Source: Methylobacter tundripaludum
GTDB taxonomy: Bacteria; Pseudomonadota; Gammaproteobacteria; Methylococcales; Methylomonadaceae
Length of the DNA: 64,000 nucleotides
Direction of reading: 5' to 3'
Assembly (NCBI RefSeq): GCF_002934365.1
Contig: NZ_PTIY01000001.1
Span: 372,001-436,000, forward strand
The position numbers were made by a program, and so were the translations under genes. Position 1 is the first letter of the stretch, and each line of letters begins with the position of its first letter. The notes beneath the pieces are model-generated. The model saw nothing but the letters and a program-made list of their open reading frames with translations. It was not told the origin of the DNA and ran no database searches. Of the stretch, positions 1-7,665 are shown piece after piece.

Positions 1-400
1 CGTAAGGCCTACCTCCTGCCAGGGCAAATCCTGCCGTCATTAGCGCTATCATAAGGATTTGATAACTTATGATTTTACTGACAGTAGTGCGCTTTGTATT
101 GACCACTCTCAATTCCATACTCAACATCGGGGGAATTATATCTAGCGGACTCCATTAAATCAAGGAAGATTGATGTACCGTATGGTTTATATTCTGATTC
201 CCTTGTACACTTGATCTTTTGAGCATGATCTATTAAAAAAAATCATGCCAAGCCGTAGCGTAAAGACGCACCTGAACAACCTTTTGCTATACGCTCACCG
301 CCCATAAGCGGTTTAGATAGAAAAGCGGCAGGCATCGAAAGCTCAAACAATAAACTCAGGGCCGCTTTTGATCGCTCTTCATCCGCCAGCATATTACCTG
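1..400. other. Region downstream of parB, no convincing gene
   Basis: I see no supported gene here. A roughly 50-codon open frame on the minus strand just after parB has no recognisable product and no ribosome binding site, so it is not called. In many gammaproteobacteria the atp operon follows parB, but nothing resembling atpI is present, so synteny appears broken at this edge. Confidence 0.5.
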
Positions 401-1267
401 TCACGCTCTAATCTGCTCAAGAATCCCATCCAGCTCTTCCAAACTGGAATAAGCGATGACCAGCTTTCCGCCGCCATTTTCCTTATGCTCAATGACTACT
501 TTTGCCCCCAGTTTCGCGGTCAGGTCCTCCTGCAAACGCAAGGTATCGTTGTCTATTACCTTTACCTTAGGGGGTTTTGGCTCGGCTTGGCTGTCTTTAA
601 CCAGACGCTCCGCCGCCCTGACCGTTAAGCCCTCCTTGACGATCTTGTTGGCCGCAGCCACTTGCTTCGGGCCATCCAAAGACAGCAGCGCTCTCGCATG
701 GCCCATTTCCAGCTGCCTGTTGATCAAGAACTTTTTCACGTCCGGGTGCAAATCGATCAATCTCAATAAATTGGTCACCGTCGCGCGCGACTTGCCGACT
801 GCATCGGCAACTTGCTGATGGGTCATTTCAAACTCGTCCAACAGCCGCCTTAACGCTTCGGCCTCTTCCAAAGGATTCAGGTCTTCCCGCTGGATATTCT
901 CGATCAGCGCTATCGCCATTGCGGTGCGGTCGTCTATCTCCTTGATGACCACCGGAACCTGCTGCAACCCGGCTAATTGCGCGGCCCGCCAACGCCGCTC
1001 ACCGGCAATAATTTCGTACCTGTCCGGGGCAATCTTACGCACCACAACCGGCTGTATGATGCCTTGCGCTTTGATGGAATCGGCCAGTTCTTGCAGTTTT
1101 TCGGGGTTAATATCTTTTCTTGGCTGATACTTGCCCCGCTGCATGTATTCGACCGGCAGGGTGTGCAGCTGATGGCCTTCCCCGGTGTCGCCGTGATCGT
1201 CTTTACCGGAAACACTGCCCAATAAAGCGTCCAGCCCTCGATTTAATCCCCGTTTTTTCACAGCCAT
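401..1267 (-). CDS. parB: Chromosome partitioning protein ParB
   Basis: ParB is the centromere-binding CTP switch that loads at parS and is moved by ParA during chromosome segregation. The 288-residue protein has the family layout: a basic N-terminus (KKRGLNRGLDALL), the ParB/Spo0J nuclease-like CTP-binding domain with the GERRWRAAQLAG motif near residues 90-101, the ENIQREDLNPLEEAEA segment, a central helix-turn-helix and a C-terminal dimerisation domain. Length is normal. It lies downstream of parA in the usual mnmG-rsmG-parA-parB order, but a decayed parB copy separates it from parA, so it may be reached through a hairpin-containing spacer. The ATG start is supported by the conserved N-terminus. 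Confidence 0.96.
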   Translation of the reverse strand: MAVKKRGLNRGLDALLGSVSGKDDHGDTGEGHQLHTLPVEYMQRGKYQPRKDINPEKLQELADSIKAQGIIQPVVVRKIAPDRYEIIAGERRWRAAQLAGLQQVPVVIKEIDDRTAMAIALIENIQREDLNPLEEAEALRRLLDEFEMTHQQVADAVGKSRATVTNLLRLIDLHPDVKKFLINRQLEMGHARALLSLDGPKQVAAANKIVKEGLTVRAAERLVKDSQAEPKPPKVKVIDNDTLRLQEDLTAKLGAKVVIEHKENGGGKLVIAYSSLEELDGILEQIRA

Positions 1268-1270
1268 AAT

Positions 1271-1306
1271 TCAATTTTTCTCTTTTTTAACATTTCACCG
1301 GCAATG
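1271..1306 (-). pseudogene. Remnant of the 3' end of a second parA
   Basis: Read on the minus strand, the bases just before parB encode I-A-G-E-M-L-K-K-R-K. The intact parA ends with I-A-L-A-G-E-M-I-R-K-E-K-K immediately before the short parB' frame. The surrounding bases also resemble each other. I infer a leftover parA tail from an ancestral tandem parA-parB duplication. Confidence 0.55.
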
Positions 1307-1312
1307 CCCGTT

Positions 1313-1337
1313 GCGCTGATTTACGATAAATCAGCGC
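1313..1337 (-). other. Perfect 11-bp inverted repeat at the end of parB'
   Basis: GCGCTGATTTA and its exact complement are separated by 3 nt and cover the stop codon of the truncated parB' frame. In RNA this is a strong hairpin between parB' and parB. No clear U-tract follows, so attenuation or RNA processing is as likely as termination. Confidence 0.6.
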
Positions 1338-1602
1338 GGACTATCGCTTCAAATTCTTCTATCAACTTTCTTAGAGCCTCGGCTTCCGCCAACAGAGTAA
1401 GATGCTCTCTTTGAATGTCCTTAAAAAAGGCCATCAGCATTGCCGCTTGTCCACCTGCTTCCCCGGCGCTCTGCATTTCATCCTGATCCGCATCTTTAGC
1501 TCCCGGATAAGCGCCCGCTTGCCCAGTCTTCGGCTGATGCTTTTCCTCTTCCGCCAACAAAGCTTCAAGCCCCCGACCTAGTCCACGTTTTTTTAAAGTC
1601 AT
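1321..1602 (-). pseudogene. Truncated parB paralogue (parB')
   Basis: This 93-codon frame starts like ParB (KKRGLGRGLEALL against KKRGLNRGLDALL in the intact protein). After a divergent alanine- and glycine-rich linker it resumes with DIQREHLTLLAEAEALRKL, matching the NIQREDLNPLEEAEALRRL box of the full gene. The CTP-binding core (GERRWR region), the helix-turn-helix and the C-terminal dimer domain are absent. It overlaps the parA stop by 4 nt, the coupling expected of parB after parA. I read it as the internally deleted remnant of the original parA-linked parB. A retained small ParB-like peptide cannot be excluded, because the frame is still open with an intact start. Confidence 0.7.
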
Positions 1603-2375
1603 TTGCTGGATTTTTTTTCTTTTCTGATCATTTCACCCGCCAATGCGATATAGGCCACAGACCCGCGCGACGATTTATCGTAACTCAACACCGGTAAACC
1701 GTGACTTGGGGATTCCGCCAAGCGAATGTTTCTTGGAATGCAGGTTCGGAATACCTTATCGCCGAAATAGCGGATCAATTGCTCCGATACGTCCTTGGTC
1801 AGGCGATTTCTGTCGTCATACATGGTTCGCAGGATACCTTCCAGATGCAGCTCGGGATTAACGCTGTCCTGGATGTTTTTCAAGGTGCTCATTAACGCGG
1901 ACAAGCCTTCCAACGCATAGTATTCGCATTGCATCGGTATCAACAGGCTGTTGGCGGCGACCATCGCATTTAAGGTCAGCATGTTCAACGAAGGCGGACA
2001 ATCGATCAGAATAAAATCATAGTCCGCTTTGATCGGAATCAAGGCGTCGGCCAGCCGCCGCTCTTTATGATCGGCATGCATCAACTCCACTTCGGCCGCC
2101 GTCAGGTCTGAATTGCCCGGAATCACCGAAAAACCGATCTCGGGCAGCTTGATGACCGTTTCCGACGCAGGCACTTCTTCCATCAACAAATCGTAGCTGG
2201 AATATTTAACTTCCTGCTTATCGATGCCGCAGCCCATCGCCGCATTACCCTGCGGATCAAGGTCCACCAGCAATACGCGCCGGTTAGCCGCAGCCAGCGA
2301 AGCCGCCAGATTTACGCTGGTGGTGGTTTTTCCTACACCGCCTTTTTGGTTGGTTATGGCAATTATTTTTCCCAC
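1599..2375 (-). CDS. parA: Chromosome partitioning ATPase ParA
   Basis: ParA is a deviant-Walker P-loop ATPase that binds nucleoid DNA non-specifically and positions ParB-parS complexes. The 258-residue protein begins with GKIIAITNQKGGVGKTTT, the diagnostic deviant Walker A. It carries the LLVDLDPQGNA motif near residue 40 and IDCPPSLNMLTLNA around residue 125. Length is typical. The start is GTG and shares one base with the rsmG stop codon. The stop overlaps the next, degraded parB' frame. The gene thus sits in a run of overlapping frames mnmG-rsmG-parA, which implies co-transcription. Confidence 0.96.
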   Translation of the reverse strand: MGKIIAITNQKGGVGKTTTSVNLAASLAAANRRVLLVDLDPQGNAAMGCGIDKQEVKYSSYDLLMEEVPASETVIKLPEIGFSVIPGNSDLTAAEVELMHADHKERRLADALIPIKADYDFILIDCPPSLNMLTLNAMVAANSLLIPMQCEYYALEGLSALMSTLKNIQDSVNPELHLEGILRTMYDDRNRLTKDVSEQLIRYFGDKVFRTCIPRNIRLAESPSHGLPVLSYDKSSRGSVAYIALAGEMIRKEKKSSK

Positions 2376-3034
2376 TAGCTTACCTCGACCTGTTCAGGTG
2401 ATTGTATTCGTACCAGACATCGTTCAACGTCAGCCCCCGGAACGCTAACCGATATGACGGATTTTTTGGCTGTTATCTCTGCCAGCTCTGCATCCAGACT
2501 CTGCCCCTTCATTGCCAGCAACACGCCATCCTTGACCAGCAAATGCGCAGTCAGTTTCACTATATCGGGCAAGCTGGCGAACGCCCTGGTAAGAACCGCA
2601 TCATACGCGGGCTCAGGATGATAATTTTCCACGCGGCTATGCACAACTGCTACGTTTTTAAGCTTTAACTCCAGAACGACCTGTTGCACAAACCGGGTTT
2701 TTTTGGCATTGCTGTCAAGCAAGGTAAAGCTAGTTTCGGGCAGGCAGATCGCCAACGGAATGCCGGGCAGCCCTGCCCCGGTGCCAATATCGATGATGCG
2801 TTTGCCCTCGACATGCGGAACAATCGCCAAGCTGTCCAGTATATGCAGCCGCGCCATCTCTTCCCTATCCCGTATCGCGGTCAGATTATAGGCTTTATTC
2901 CACTTTTCAATCAGCTTTATAAAATCAAGCAACTGATCGACTTGATGGTCAGTTACGTTTAGGTTTAATTCGGCTATCCCGGAGACCAGGATTTTTCGGC
3001 AGTCACTTCGACTTTGCTCAGGACAGGCTTTCAT
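2375..3034 (-). CDS. rsmG: 16S rRNA (guanine-527-N7)-methyltransferase RsmG
   Basis: RsmG (GidB) methylates N7 of G527 in 16S rRNA using S-adenosylmethionine. The family signature WNKAYNLTAIR lies near residues 44-54, the SAM-binding IDIGTGAGLPGIPLAI near 83-98, and TRAFASLPDIV further on. The protein is 219 residues, close to normal. The ATG overlaps the mnmG TGA by 4 nt. The first dozen residues (ACPEQSRSDCRK) look unlike RsmG and are encoded by a dispersed repeat inserted in frame. Translation may instead begin further in, but the overlap with mnmG supports this start. Confidence 0.95.
   Translation of the reverse strand: MKACPEQSRSDCRKILVSGIAELNLNVTDHQVDQLLDFIKLIEKWNKAYNLTAIRDREEMARLHILDSLAIVPHVEGKRIIDIGTGAGLPGIPLAICLPETSFTLLDSNAKKTRFVQQVVLELKLKNVAVVHSRVENYHPEPAYDAVLTRAFASLPDIVKLTAHLLVKDGVLLAMKGQSLDAELAEITAKKSVISVSVPGADVERCLVRIQSPEQVEVS
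3004..3026 (-). repeat. Dispersed repeat unit inside the 5' end of rsmG
   Basis: On the minus strand this reads CTGTCCTGAGCAAAGTCGAA. The core TCCTGAGC-N3-GTCGAAG recurs in the kdpA-kdpB gap near 39,253. It encodes PEQSR in the rsmG frame. It appears to be a copy of a common intergenic repeat that became part of a coding sequence. Confidence 0.6.
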
Positions 3035-4905
3035 CAGGCGCTTTTCTTCTTTAGATAAACCAGCAACAGGGAAATTGCGGCCGGAGTAATACCGGGGATA
3101 CGCGAGGCCTGGCCCAAGGTTTCCGGCCGCTGCTTTTTAAGCTTCTCGCTGACTTCATTGGACAGGCCGGGTACGCCGCTGTAATCGATCACCTCAGGCA
3201 AACGCAGGTGATCGTAGCGCAAGGCTTTGTCGATCTCGGTTTGCTGTCTGTCGATGTAACCGGCATATTTGGCCTGAATTTCAACCTGCTCGGCTACCTG
3301 CGGATCTATATCCCCGGCATCGTCCATAAACGACAGCAGTTGCCGAATATCCACTTCCGGGCGGCGCAGCAAATCCATCAGATTGGCTTCCCGCATTAAC
3401 GGCTTGCCCCAATATTGCTCGACTTGGCCCGCCTGTTCCGTTTCCGTCCTGACCCATTTCTTTTTCAGCTCGCCCTGCAACTGAGCGATCGCAGCCCGCT
3501 TGGTCTCGAAAGCCTGCCAGCGCTCGTCGTCAACCAAGCCCAACTCCCTGCCTTTTTCGGTCAGGCGCAAATCGGCGTTGTCTTCCCTCAGCAGCAAGCG
3601 GTATTCAGCGCGGCTGGTGAACATCCGGTACGGCTCTTGGGTGCCGCGCGTAATCAAATCGTCGATCATCACGCCGATATAGGCTTCATCGCGCCCCGGA
3701 CACCAGCTGTCGAGGCCTTTAACCAGGCGCGCCGCATTGAGTCCCGCGATCAAGCCTTGAGCCGCCGCTTCTTCATAACCGGTGGTGCCGTTGACTTGCC
3801 CGGCGAAAAACAGCGCGTCCATATGCTTGGTTTCCAATGACGACTTCAAATCCCTGGGATCGAAAAAGTCGTATTCGATCGCATAACCGGGGCGCAAGAT
3901 TTCGGCGTTCTCAAAACCCAGCATCGAGCGCACCAGCTCATATTGCACATCAAAAGGCAAGCTGGTCGAGATGCCGTTGGGGTAAATCTCATGGGTATTC
4001 AAGCCTTCCGGCTCGACAAAAATCTGGTGCGAATCCCGGTCGGCAAAGCGCACGACCTTGTCTTCAATCGACGGGCAATAACGCGGCCCGACGCCCTCGA
4101 TAATCCCGGAATACAGCGGCGAACGATCCAGGCCGGAACGGATAATGTCGTGGGTTTTGTTATTGGTGCGGGTGATATGACACGGAATCTGCCGGGGATG
4201 ATGCTCGCGCTTGCCGAGAAACGAAAACACCGGCACCGGATCATCGCCGTGCTGCTCTTCCAGCTTGCTAAAGTCGATAGTCCGGCCGTCGATACGCGGC
4301 GGCGTGCCGGTTTTTAAACGGTCGATCCTGAACGGCAATTCCCTTAAACGCTCGGCCAACGCAATCGAGGCCGGATCGCCCGCGCGGCCGCCGCTGTAAT
4401 TTTCCAGGCCGATATGTATTTTGCCGCCCAAGAAAGTGCCGGTGGTTAAAACCACGGCTCTTGCGCTAAAGTTCAAGCCCATTTGGGTTTTAACCCCGGC
4501 AACCCTGCCGCCTTCGACGATCAAATCGGACACGGTTTGCTGAAACAAAGCCAGATTGGGCTGGTTTTCCAGCGCCGTTCTTACCGCCTGCTTGTAAAGC
4601 TGACGGTCCGCCTGGGCGCGGGTCGCCCGAACTGCCGGGCCTTTGCTCGCATTCAAAGTGCGAAACTGGATGCCGCCATGATCGATAGCCCGCGCCATTA
4701 CCCCGCCTAATGCATCGACTTCCTTAACCAAATGCCCCTTGCCTATCCCGCCAATCGCCGGGTTGCAGCTCATTTGCCCCAGGGTGTCGATATTTTGCGT
4801 CAACAACAATGTGTTCGCGCCGCACCGGGCCGAAGCCAACGCCGCTTCCGTACCCGCATGACCGCCGCCAACCACGATGACATCAAAGTCTTTTCTAAAT
4901 TTCAC
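3034..4905 (-). CDS. mnmG: tRNA uridine-5-carboxymethylaminomethyl modification enzyme MnmG
   Basis: MnmG (GidA), with MnmE, builds the cmnm5 group on wobble uridine 34 of several tRNAs, using FAD, NADH and methylene-tetrahydrofolate. The 623-residue protein starts with [20 protein letters not shown], an FAD Rossmann motif. It also carries [25 protein letters not shown] (family signature), [12 protein letters not shown] and [19 protein letters not shown]. Length is normal. It heads a set of overlapping minus-strand genes (rsmG, parA), the standard arrangement near many replication origins. Confidence 0.97.
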   Translation of the reverse strand: MKFRKDFDVIVVGGGHAGTEAALASARCGANTLLLTQNIDTLGQMSCNPAIGGIGKGHLVKEVDALGGVMARAIDHGGIQFRTLNASKGPAVRATRAQADRQLYKQAVRTALENQPNLALFQQTVSDLIVEGGRVAGVKTQMGLNFSARAVVLTTGTFLGGKIHIGLENYSGGRAGDPASIALAERLRELPFRIDRLKTGTPPRIDGRTIDFSKLEEQHGDDPVPVFSFLGKREHHPRQIPCHITRTNNKTHDIIRSGLDRSPLYSGIIEGVGPRYCPSIEDKVVRFADRDSHQIFVEPEGLNTHEIYPNGISTSLPFDVQYELVRSMLGFENAEILRPGYAIEYDFFDPRDLKSSLETKHMDALFFAGQVNGTTGYEEAAAQGLIAGLNAARLVKGLDSWCPGRDEAYIGVMIDDLITRGTQEPYRMFTSRAEYRLLLREDNADLRLTEKGRELGLVDDERWQAFETKRAAIAQLQGELKKKWVRTETEQAGQVEQYWGKPLMREANLMDLLRRPEVDIRQLLSFMDDAGDIDPQVAEQVEIQAKYAGYIDRQQTEIDKALRYDHLRLPEVIDYSGVPGLSNEVSEKLKKQRPETLGQASRIPGITPAAISLLLVYLKKKSA

Positions 4906-4985
4906 TAGCGCTATGTACTCTTAAAAAATGGTATATTACTGCTGTGTGGATTCACACAAACTTGACATATTATAAGAGGTAAATG

Positions 4986-5234
4986 ATGAAAAAACGTAAA
5001 AATCCGAAAGGGCCGCAAATTGCCCCTATTCAAAACCTGGTCGCGAAGCACGCGCACCTGTTTAACAAGGCGCAGACTTTTTGCGATAAAAGCAAATACA
5101 GCCGCAAAGCAAAGCACCCACGGCAGGAGGCTAGTCCAATGGTTCCAGGCGGAGTTATTGGACTAGCCTCTTGTTTTATCCTAAGCAGGGCTTCAGCCGT
5201 ATTTCCTGCCGGATTACTTATCACGGGAAGATAA
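4986..5234 (+). CDS. ArfA-like alternative ribosome-rescue factor with an internal hairpin
   Basis: Small basic protein. The segment running from N-L-V-A-K-H through H-L-F to KSKYSRKAKHPRQEAS resembles the conserved part of ArfA (N..(I/L)..LL..PLF...........K..Y.RK.KH.....EAS). ArfA recruits RF2 to ribosomes stalled on non-stop mRNA, and in E. coli its own message is made non-stop by a terminator or RNase III hairpin inside the coding sequence. Here a perfect 14-bp hairpin begins at about codon 48 and is followed by a T-rich stretch, while the frame runs on for about 20 more codons. This matches ArfA logic exactly. ATG at 4986 is preferred over the ATG at 4983 because the AGAGGT ribosome site is then correctly spaced. 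Similarity was judged by eye, so the family call is moderate. Confidence 0.55.
   Translation: MKKRKNPKGPQIAPIQNLVAKHAHLFNKAQTFCDKSKYSRKAKHPRQEASPMVPGGVIGLASCFILSRASAVFPAGLLITGR
5127..5176 (+). terminator. Perfect 14-bp hairpin with T-rich tail inside the ArfA-like frame
   Basis: GAGGCTAGTCCAAT (5127-5140) pairs with ATTGGACTAGCCTC (5157-5170) around a 16-nt loop and is followed by TTGTTTTAT. It lies within the reading frame and before its stop codon. Termination, or RNase III cleavage of the stem, would leave a message with no stop codon. Confidence 0.75.
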
Positions 5235-5237
5235 CTC

Positions 5238-5396
5238 ATGCCCACCAATCCCAAACTGGATGAAATGCTCATTAAAGCCGTACAAACATCCATGCGCATC
5301 GAAGGCTATCAGCCTGTACGCACCGAACAGCTTAGGCAACAGGCAAAACAGTTGATGGAGCAAAAAGGTGTCCAAGTATCAGTTCAAAGCAAGTGA
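5238..5396 (+). CDS. Fic-toxin antitoxin (VbhA/class I type)
   Basis: A 52-residue frame begins MPTNPKLDEMLIKAVQTSMR. It contains S-M-R-I-E-G, which fits the (S/T)xxxE(G/N) inhibitory helix of class I Fic antitoxins, whose glutamate blocks ATP binding in the Fic active site. It lies immediately before, and overlaps by 29 nt, the Fic gene, the arrangement of vbhA-vbhT and ficA-ficT. An upstream GGGAAG provides a ribosome site. Identification rests on motif, size and position, since the rest of such antitoxins is poorly conserved. Confidence 0.7.
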   Translation: MPTNPKLDEMLIKAVQTSMRIEGYQPVRTEQLRQQAKQLMEQKGVQVSVQSK

Positions 5397-6006
5397 CATT
5401 TATCTGCCAGGCACAGACATCCCTAAAAATCGCTTAGGAATAGATGATGCCGAACTGTTGCATGAAATCGAAACAAACCTGTTAATAGCTTCCTATAGAA
5501 TTCAAGTATCAGAGCTACAACCCGACACGCGATTTGATGAAGCCTATTTTATCGGCTTGCATAAACACACCTTTGCCAGCCTATACGATTGGGCGGGAGA
5601 ATACCGTAGCGAGGATATGAGCAAAGGCGGAAGCTTGTTTTGTTTGGCACAGCACCTCCCTGCACAGATGAAACGGTTATTCCACAATCTGGAGCAAGAG
5701 CAGTTTTTGAGACAAGCCAACAGTGCGGCTAAGGAACATTTTGCCGAGCGGCTGGCCTACTACCAATGCGAGCTGATTGCCCTTCATCCCTTTTATGAAC
5801 TTAATGGCCGCATCACCCGGCAGTTTTTCGACCTGATTGCCATTGCCAACGGCTATTACCCGATTGACTATAGCCAAGCCCTGAACCAAGACGCGTCTCC
5901 CAATCCTTATATTGAAGCGTCGATTGCTTGTGTGCAAAGGGCCGATAATCGTCAATTACAGCGATTCATCCTTGATGGACTAACCCGCATGGATGAATCC
6001 ATATGA
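5368..6006 (+). CDS. fic: Fic-domain AMPylating toxin
   Basis: Fic proteins transfer AMP, or occasionally another nucleotide part, to hydroxyl side chains of target proteins. The 212-residue protein carries the Fic core HPFYELNGRITRQFFDLIA in its second half. The catalytic histidine and the NGR..R residues are kept, while the usual HPFxxGNGR glycine before the asparagine is leucine. The flap region RYDWAGEYRSEDMSKGG-like segment lies near residues 70-87 (LYDWAGEYRSEDMSKG). The start is GTG within the antitoxin gene, implying translational coupling so that antitoxin is made first. Most likely a class I toxin of a stability or phage-defence module. The target is unknown. Confidence 0.88.
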   Translation: MSKYQFKASDIYLPGTDIPKNRLGIDDAELLHEIETNLLIASYRIQVSELQPDTRFDEAYFIGLHKHTFASLYDWAGEYRSEDMSKGGSLFCLAQHLPAQMKRLFHNLEQEQFLRQANSAAKEHFAERLAYYQCELIALHPFYELNGRITRQFFDLIAIANGYYPIDYSQALNQDASPNPYIEASIACVQRADNRQLQRFILDGLTRMDESI

Positions 6007-6111
6007 AATGCATCTTCACACTTGTATTAAACACCATGGATTTTACTGTCATGCACAATGCAAAACCTGATACTGCTGTTGATTCACTGGTACTTTACGG
6101 CTGAATTCAAA

Positions 6112-7665
6112 TCATGCGCCAAACTCCAACTCATAGTAAATCGCTATATGCTTCTTCAGTTGTTCACGCAGGCTGTTAGTGTCAGACACACGGATTTGCT
6201 TGAAATTGTTAAGGTTAAAACCTACATCCTTAGCAACTTCACCAATACCATCATTGTGCAGCAACAGAAAATTTTCATGAGGTAATTCCCGCCCCTGATT
6301 CAATCCCATCAAAAAACCGATTTCATGGTAAACGTTCTTGTTACCGCCTGTTAAATCGGCTATCAGATAGCCAGAGTCATCAATAAGGCGCAGTATTTCC
6401 GCAGTGATTTGATACGAAAAGCCGGTGTCGAATTGATCAATCCGTATTGGCCTTAGCTTAATATCTTGCGTATAAATCTGATTTAGATCGTCAACCGCTG
6501 CTTTGATAGCCTCGAAATTTGACTTGGTTTTCTCGTCAAACCACATCGAAACAAAAATTTGCTGTTTTCGCGATTTCGCCACTTTTTCAAAAATACGGAT
6601 AACGTCTGAAGCATTGATTGCTTGGAGTTCATACAGATGATTTTTCAGCATCCAAGTTTCAAATTGCCGATAGCGTGCTCCGTCCTGAATGGCGAAGAAC
6701 AGAAAGGCGGAAAATAGTCCAAGCGAGGTAGAACATTGTAGTCGTTCATCCACATAGCTATTGTTGAGCTTCAGAATTGCTTGCAAAAGATCATCCTTAT
6801 TCGGAAGCAGGCTTACGCCATTCAATCGCTTGCGCTCGACTTGCAGATTCTTTAACGACTCGATTAAAACCGAGCAACGGTTGTCGTCTTGCCCTTCGTG
6901 TTGACCGAATACGTCCAGCAGATTGGATAGGTAGGTAAAGTTCAATTCCTTACGTGTTTGGCGGCAAACAACAAATTCAGTCCCAAAATCGCGTTCAAGC
7001 ACGTCATCGGGAAAGCCTGCTTCATCTTCAATGATACTTCGATAAATTTGTTCGGACGTGAGAGGTTTAGCTTTCGAATTGATATTGTAAAAAAGCGCTT
7101 TTTCGATTTGTTCGGCTTGTCCTTGAGTCAACAGCACGATGCAGAACGAGACGGGTTTGCTATTGAGGCGTTGCACGTCGGTCATCGCTTCGAAGGCGCT
7201 GATGCGGTGATTGCCGTCAATACGTTTCAGGATTTTGCCTGCTTCCTCGGGCAAGGTGATGTTCGCCCTCGCTAAGCCTGTCGCCGTCTTGGTTCTGGTG
7301 ACTTTGACGCTTACGCCGTTGATGTTGGACTTGAACGTTTCCCCCTTAAGCACTAATTGCACTGGATCGGCATCGGGCGCACCGGGTTTTTCGTAGTCTG
7401 TCTGCAATTCCAGCGACAACACCACTTCCGGGAAAAACAGGTATTCACCGCGCCGGTAAAACGTTTCAATCTCAGTCTGATGCTTAGGGATCAAATCACG
7501 TTGATAGCCGGGGTCTGCAATGGATCGAGCGGCAAGCTCGCTGAATTTGGCGTAGCCTCGCACCACCAGAAAACCGCCCAAGGTGTCAGCCAGGACGCCG
7601 CGTAAGGTAATAGGCCCGATTGGCGCGCCAACCAGAAAACCGTCTGCGTCATGTTTTAAACTCAT
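6112..7665 (-). CDS. DGQHR-domain (DndB-like) protein fused to a TIR/deoxyribosyltransferase-like domain
   Basis: The N-terminal two-thirds resembles the DGQHR/DndB superfamily. The signature reads IDGNHRISAFEA at residues 149-160, with a strand-rich region before it. The C-terminal 150 residues (about 366-517) form a separate domain: QIFVSMWFD, a later Arg-Ile-Asp, IADLTGGNKNVYHEIGF (candidate catalytic Glu448) and a terminal LLLHND strand. That pattern is shared by nucleoside 2-deoxyribosyltransferase-like and TIR-like nucleotide hydrolases of defence systems. The gene overlaps hsdS by 4 nt and ends the restriction-modification operon. I infer a sensor-plus-effector protein that may cut a nucleotide such as NAD when modification is disturbed. 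Both domain calls are by eye, and I know of no characterised protein with this exact fusion. Confidence 0.7.
   Translation of the reverse strand: MSLKHDADGFLVGAPIGPITLRGVLADTLGGFLVVRGYAKFSELAARSIADPGYQRDLIPKHQTEIETFYRRGEYLFFPEVVLSLELQTDYEKPGAPDADPVQLVLKGETFKSNINGVSVKVTRTKTATGLARANITLPEEAGKILKRIDGNHRISAFEAMTDVQRLNSKPVSFCIVLLTQGQAEQIEKALFYNINSKAKPLTSEQIYRSIIEDEAGFPDDVLERDFGTEFVVCRQTRKELNFTYLSNLLDVFGQHEGQDDNRCSVLIESLKNLQVERKRLNGVSLLPNKDDLLQAILKLNNSYVDERLQCSTSLGLFSAFLFFAIQDGARYRQFETWMLKNHLYELQAINASDVIRIFEKVAKSRKQQIFVSMWFDEKTKSNFEAIKAAVDDLNQIYTQDIKLRPIRIDQFDTGFSYQITAEILRLIDDSGYLIADLTGGNKNVYHEIGFLMGLNQGRELPHENFLLLHNDGIGEVAKDVGFNLNNFKQIRVSDTNSLREQLKKHIAIYYELEFGA

Noticed and set aside
220-390. 50-codon minus-strand frame after parB
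   Set aside because: No ribosome site, no recognisable family.
4962-4967. TTGACA upstream of the ArfA-like gene as a -35 box
   Set aside because: The -10 box would fall inside the start codon, so it cannot drive this gene as a normal promoter.
5030-5299. Minus-strand frame across the ArfA-like gene and hairpin
   Set aside because: Shadow frame. The palindrome makes both strands look alike (EASPITPPG against EASPMVPGG).
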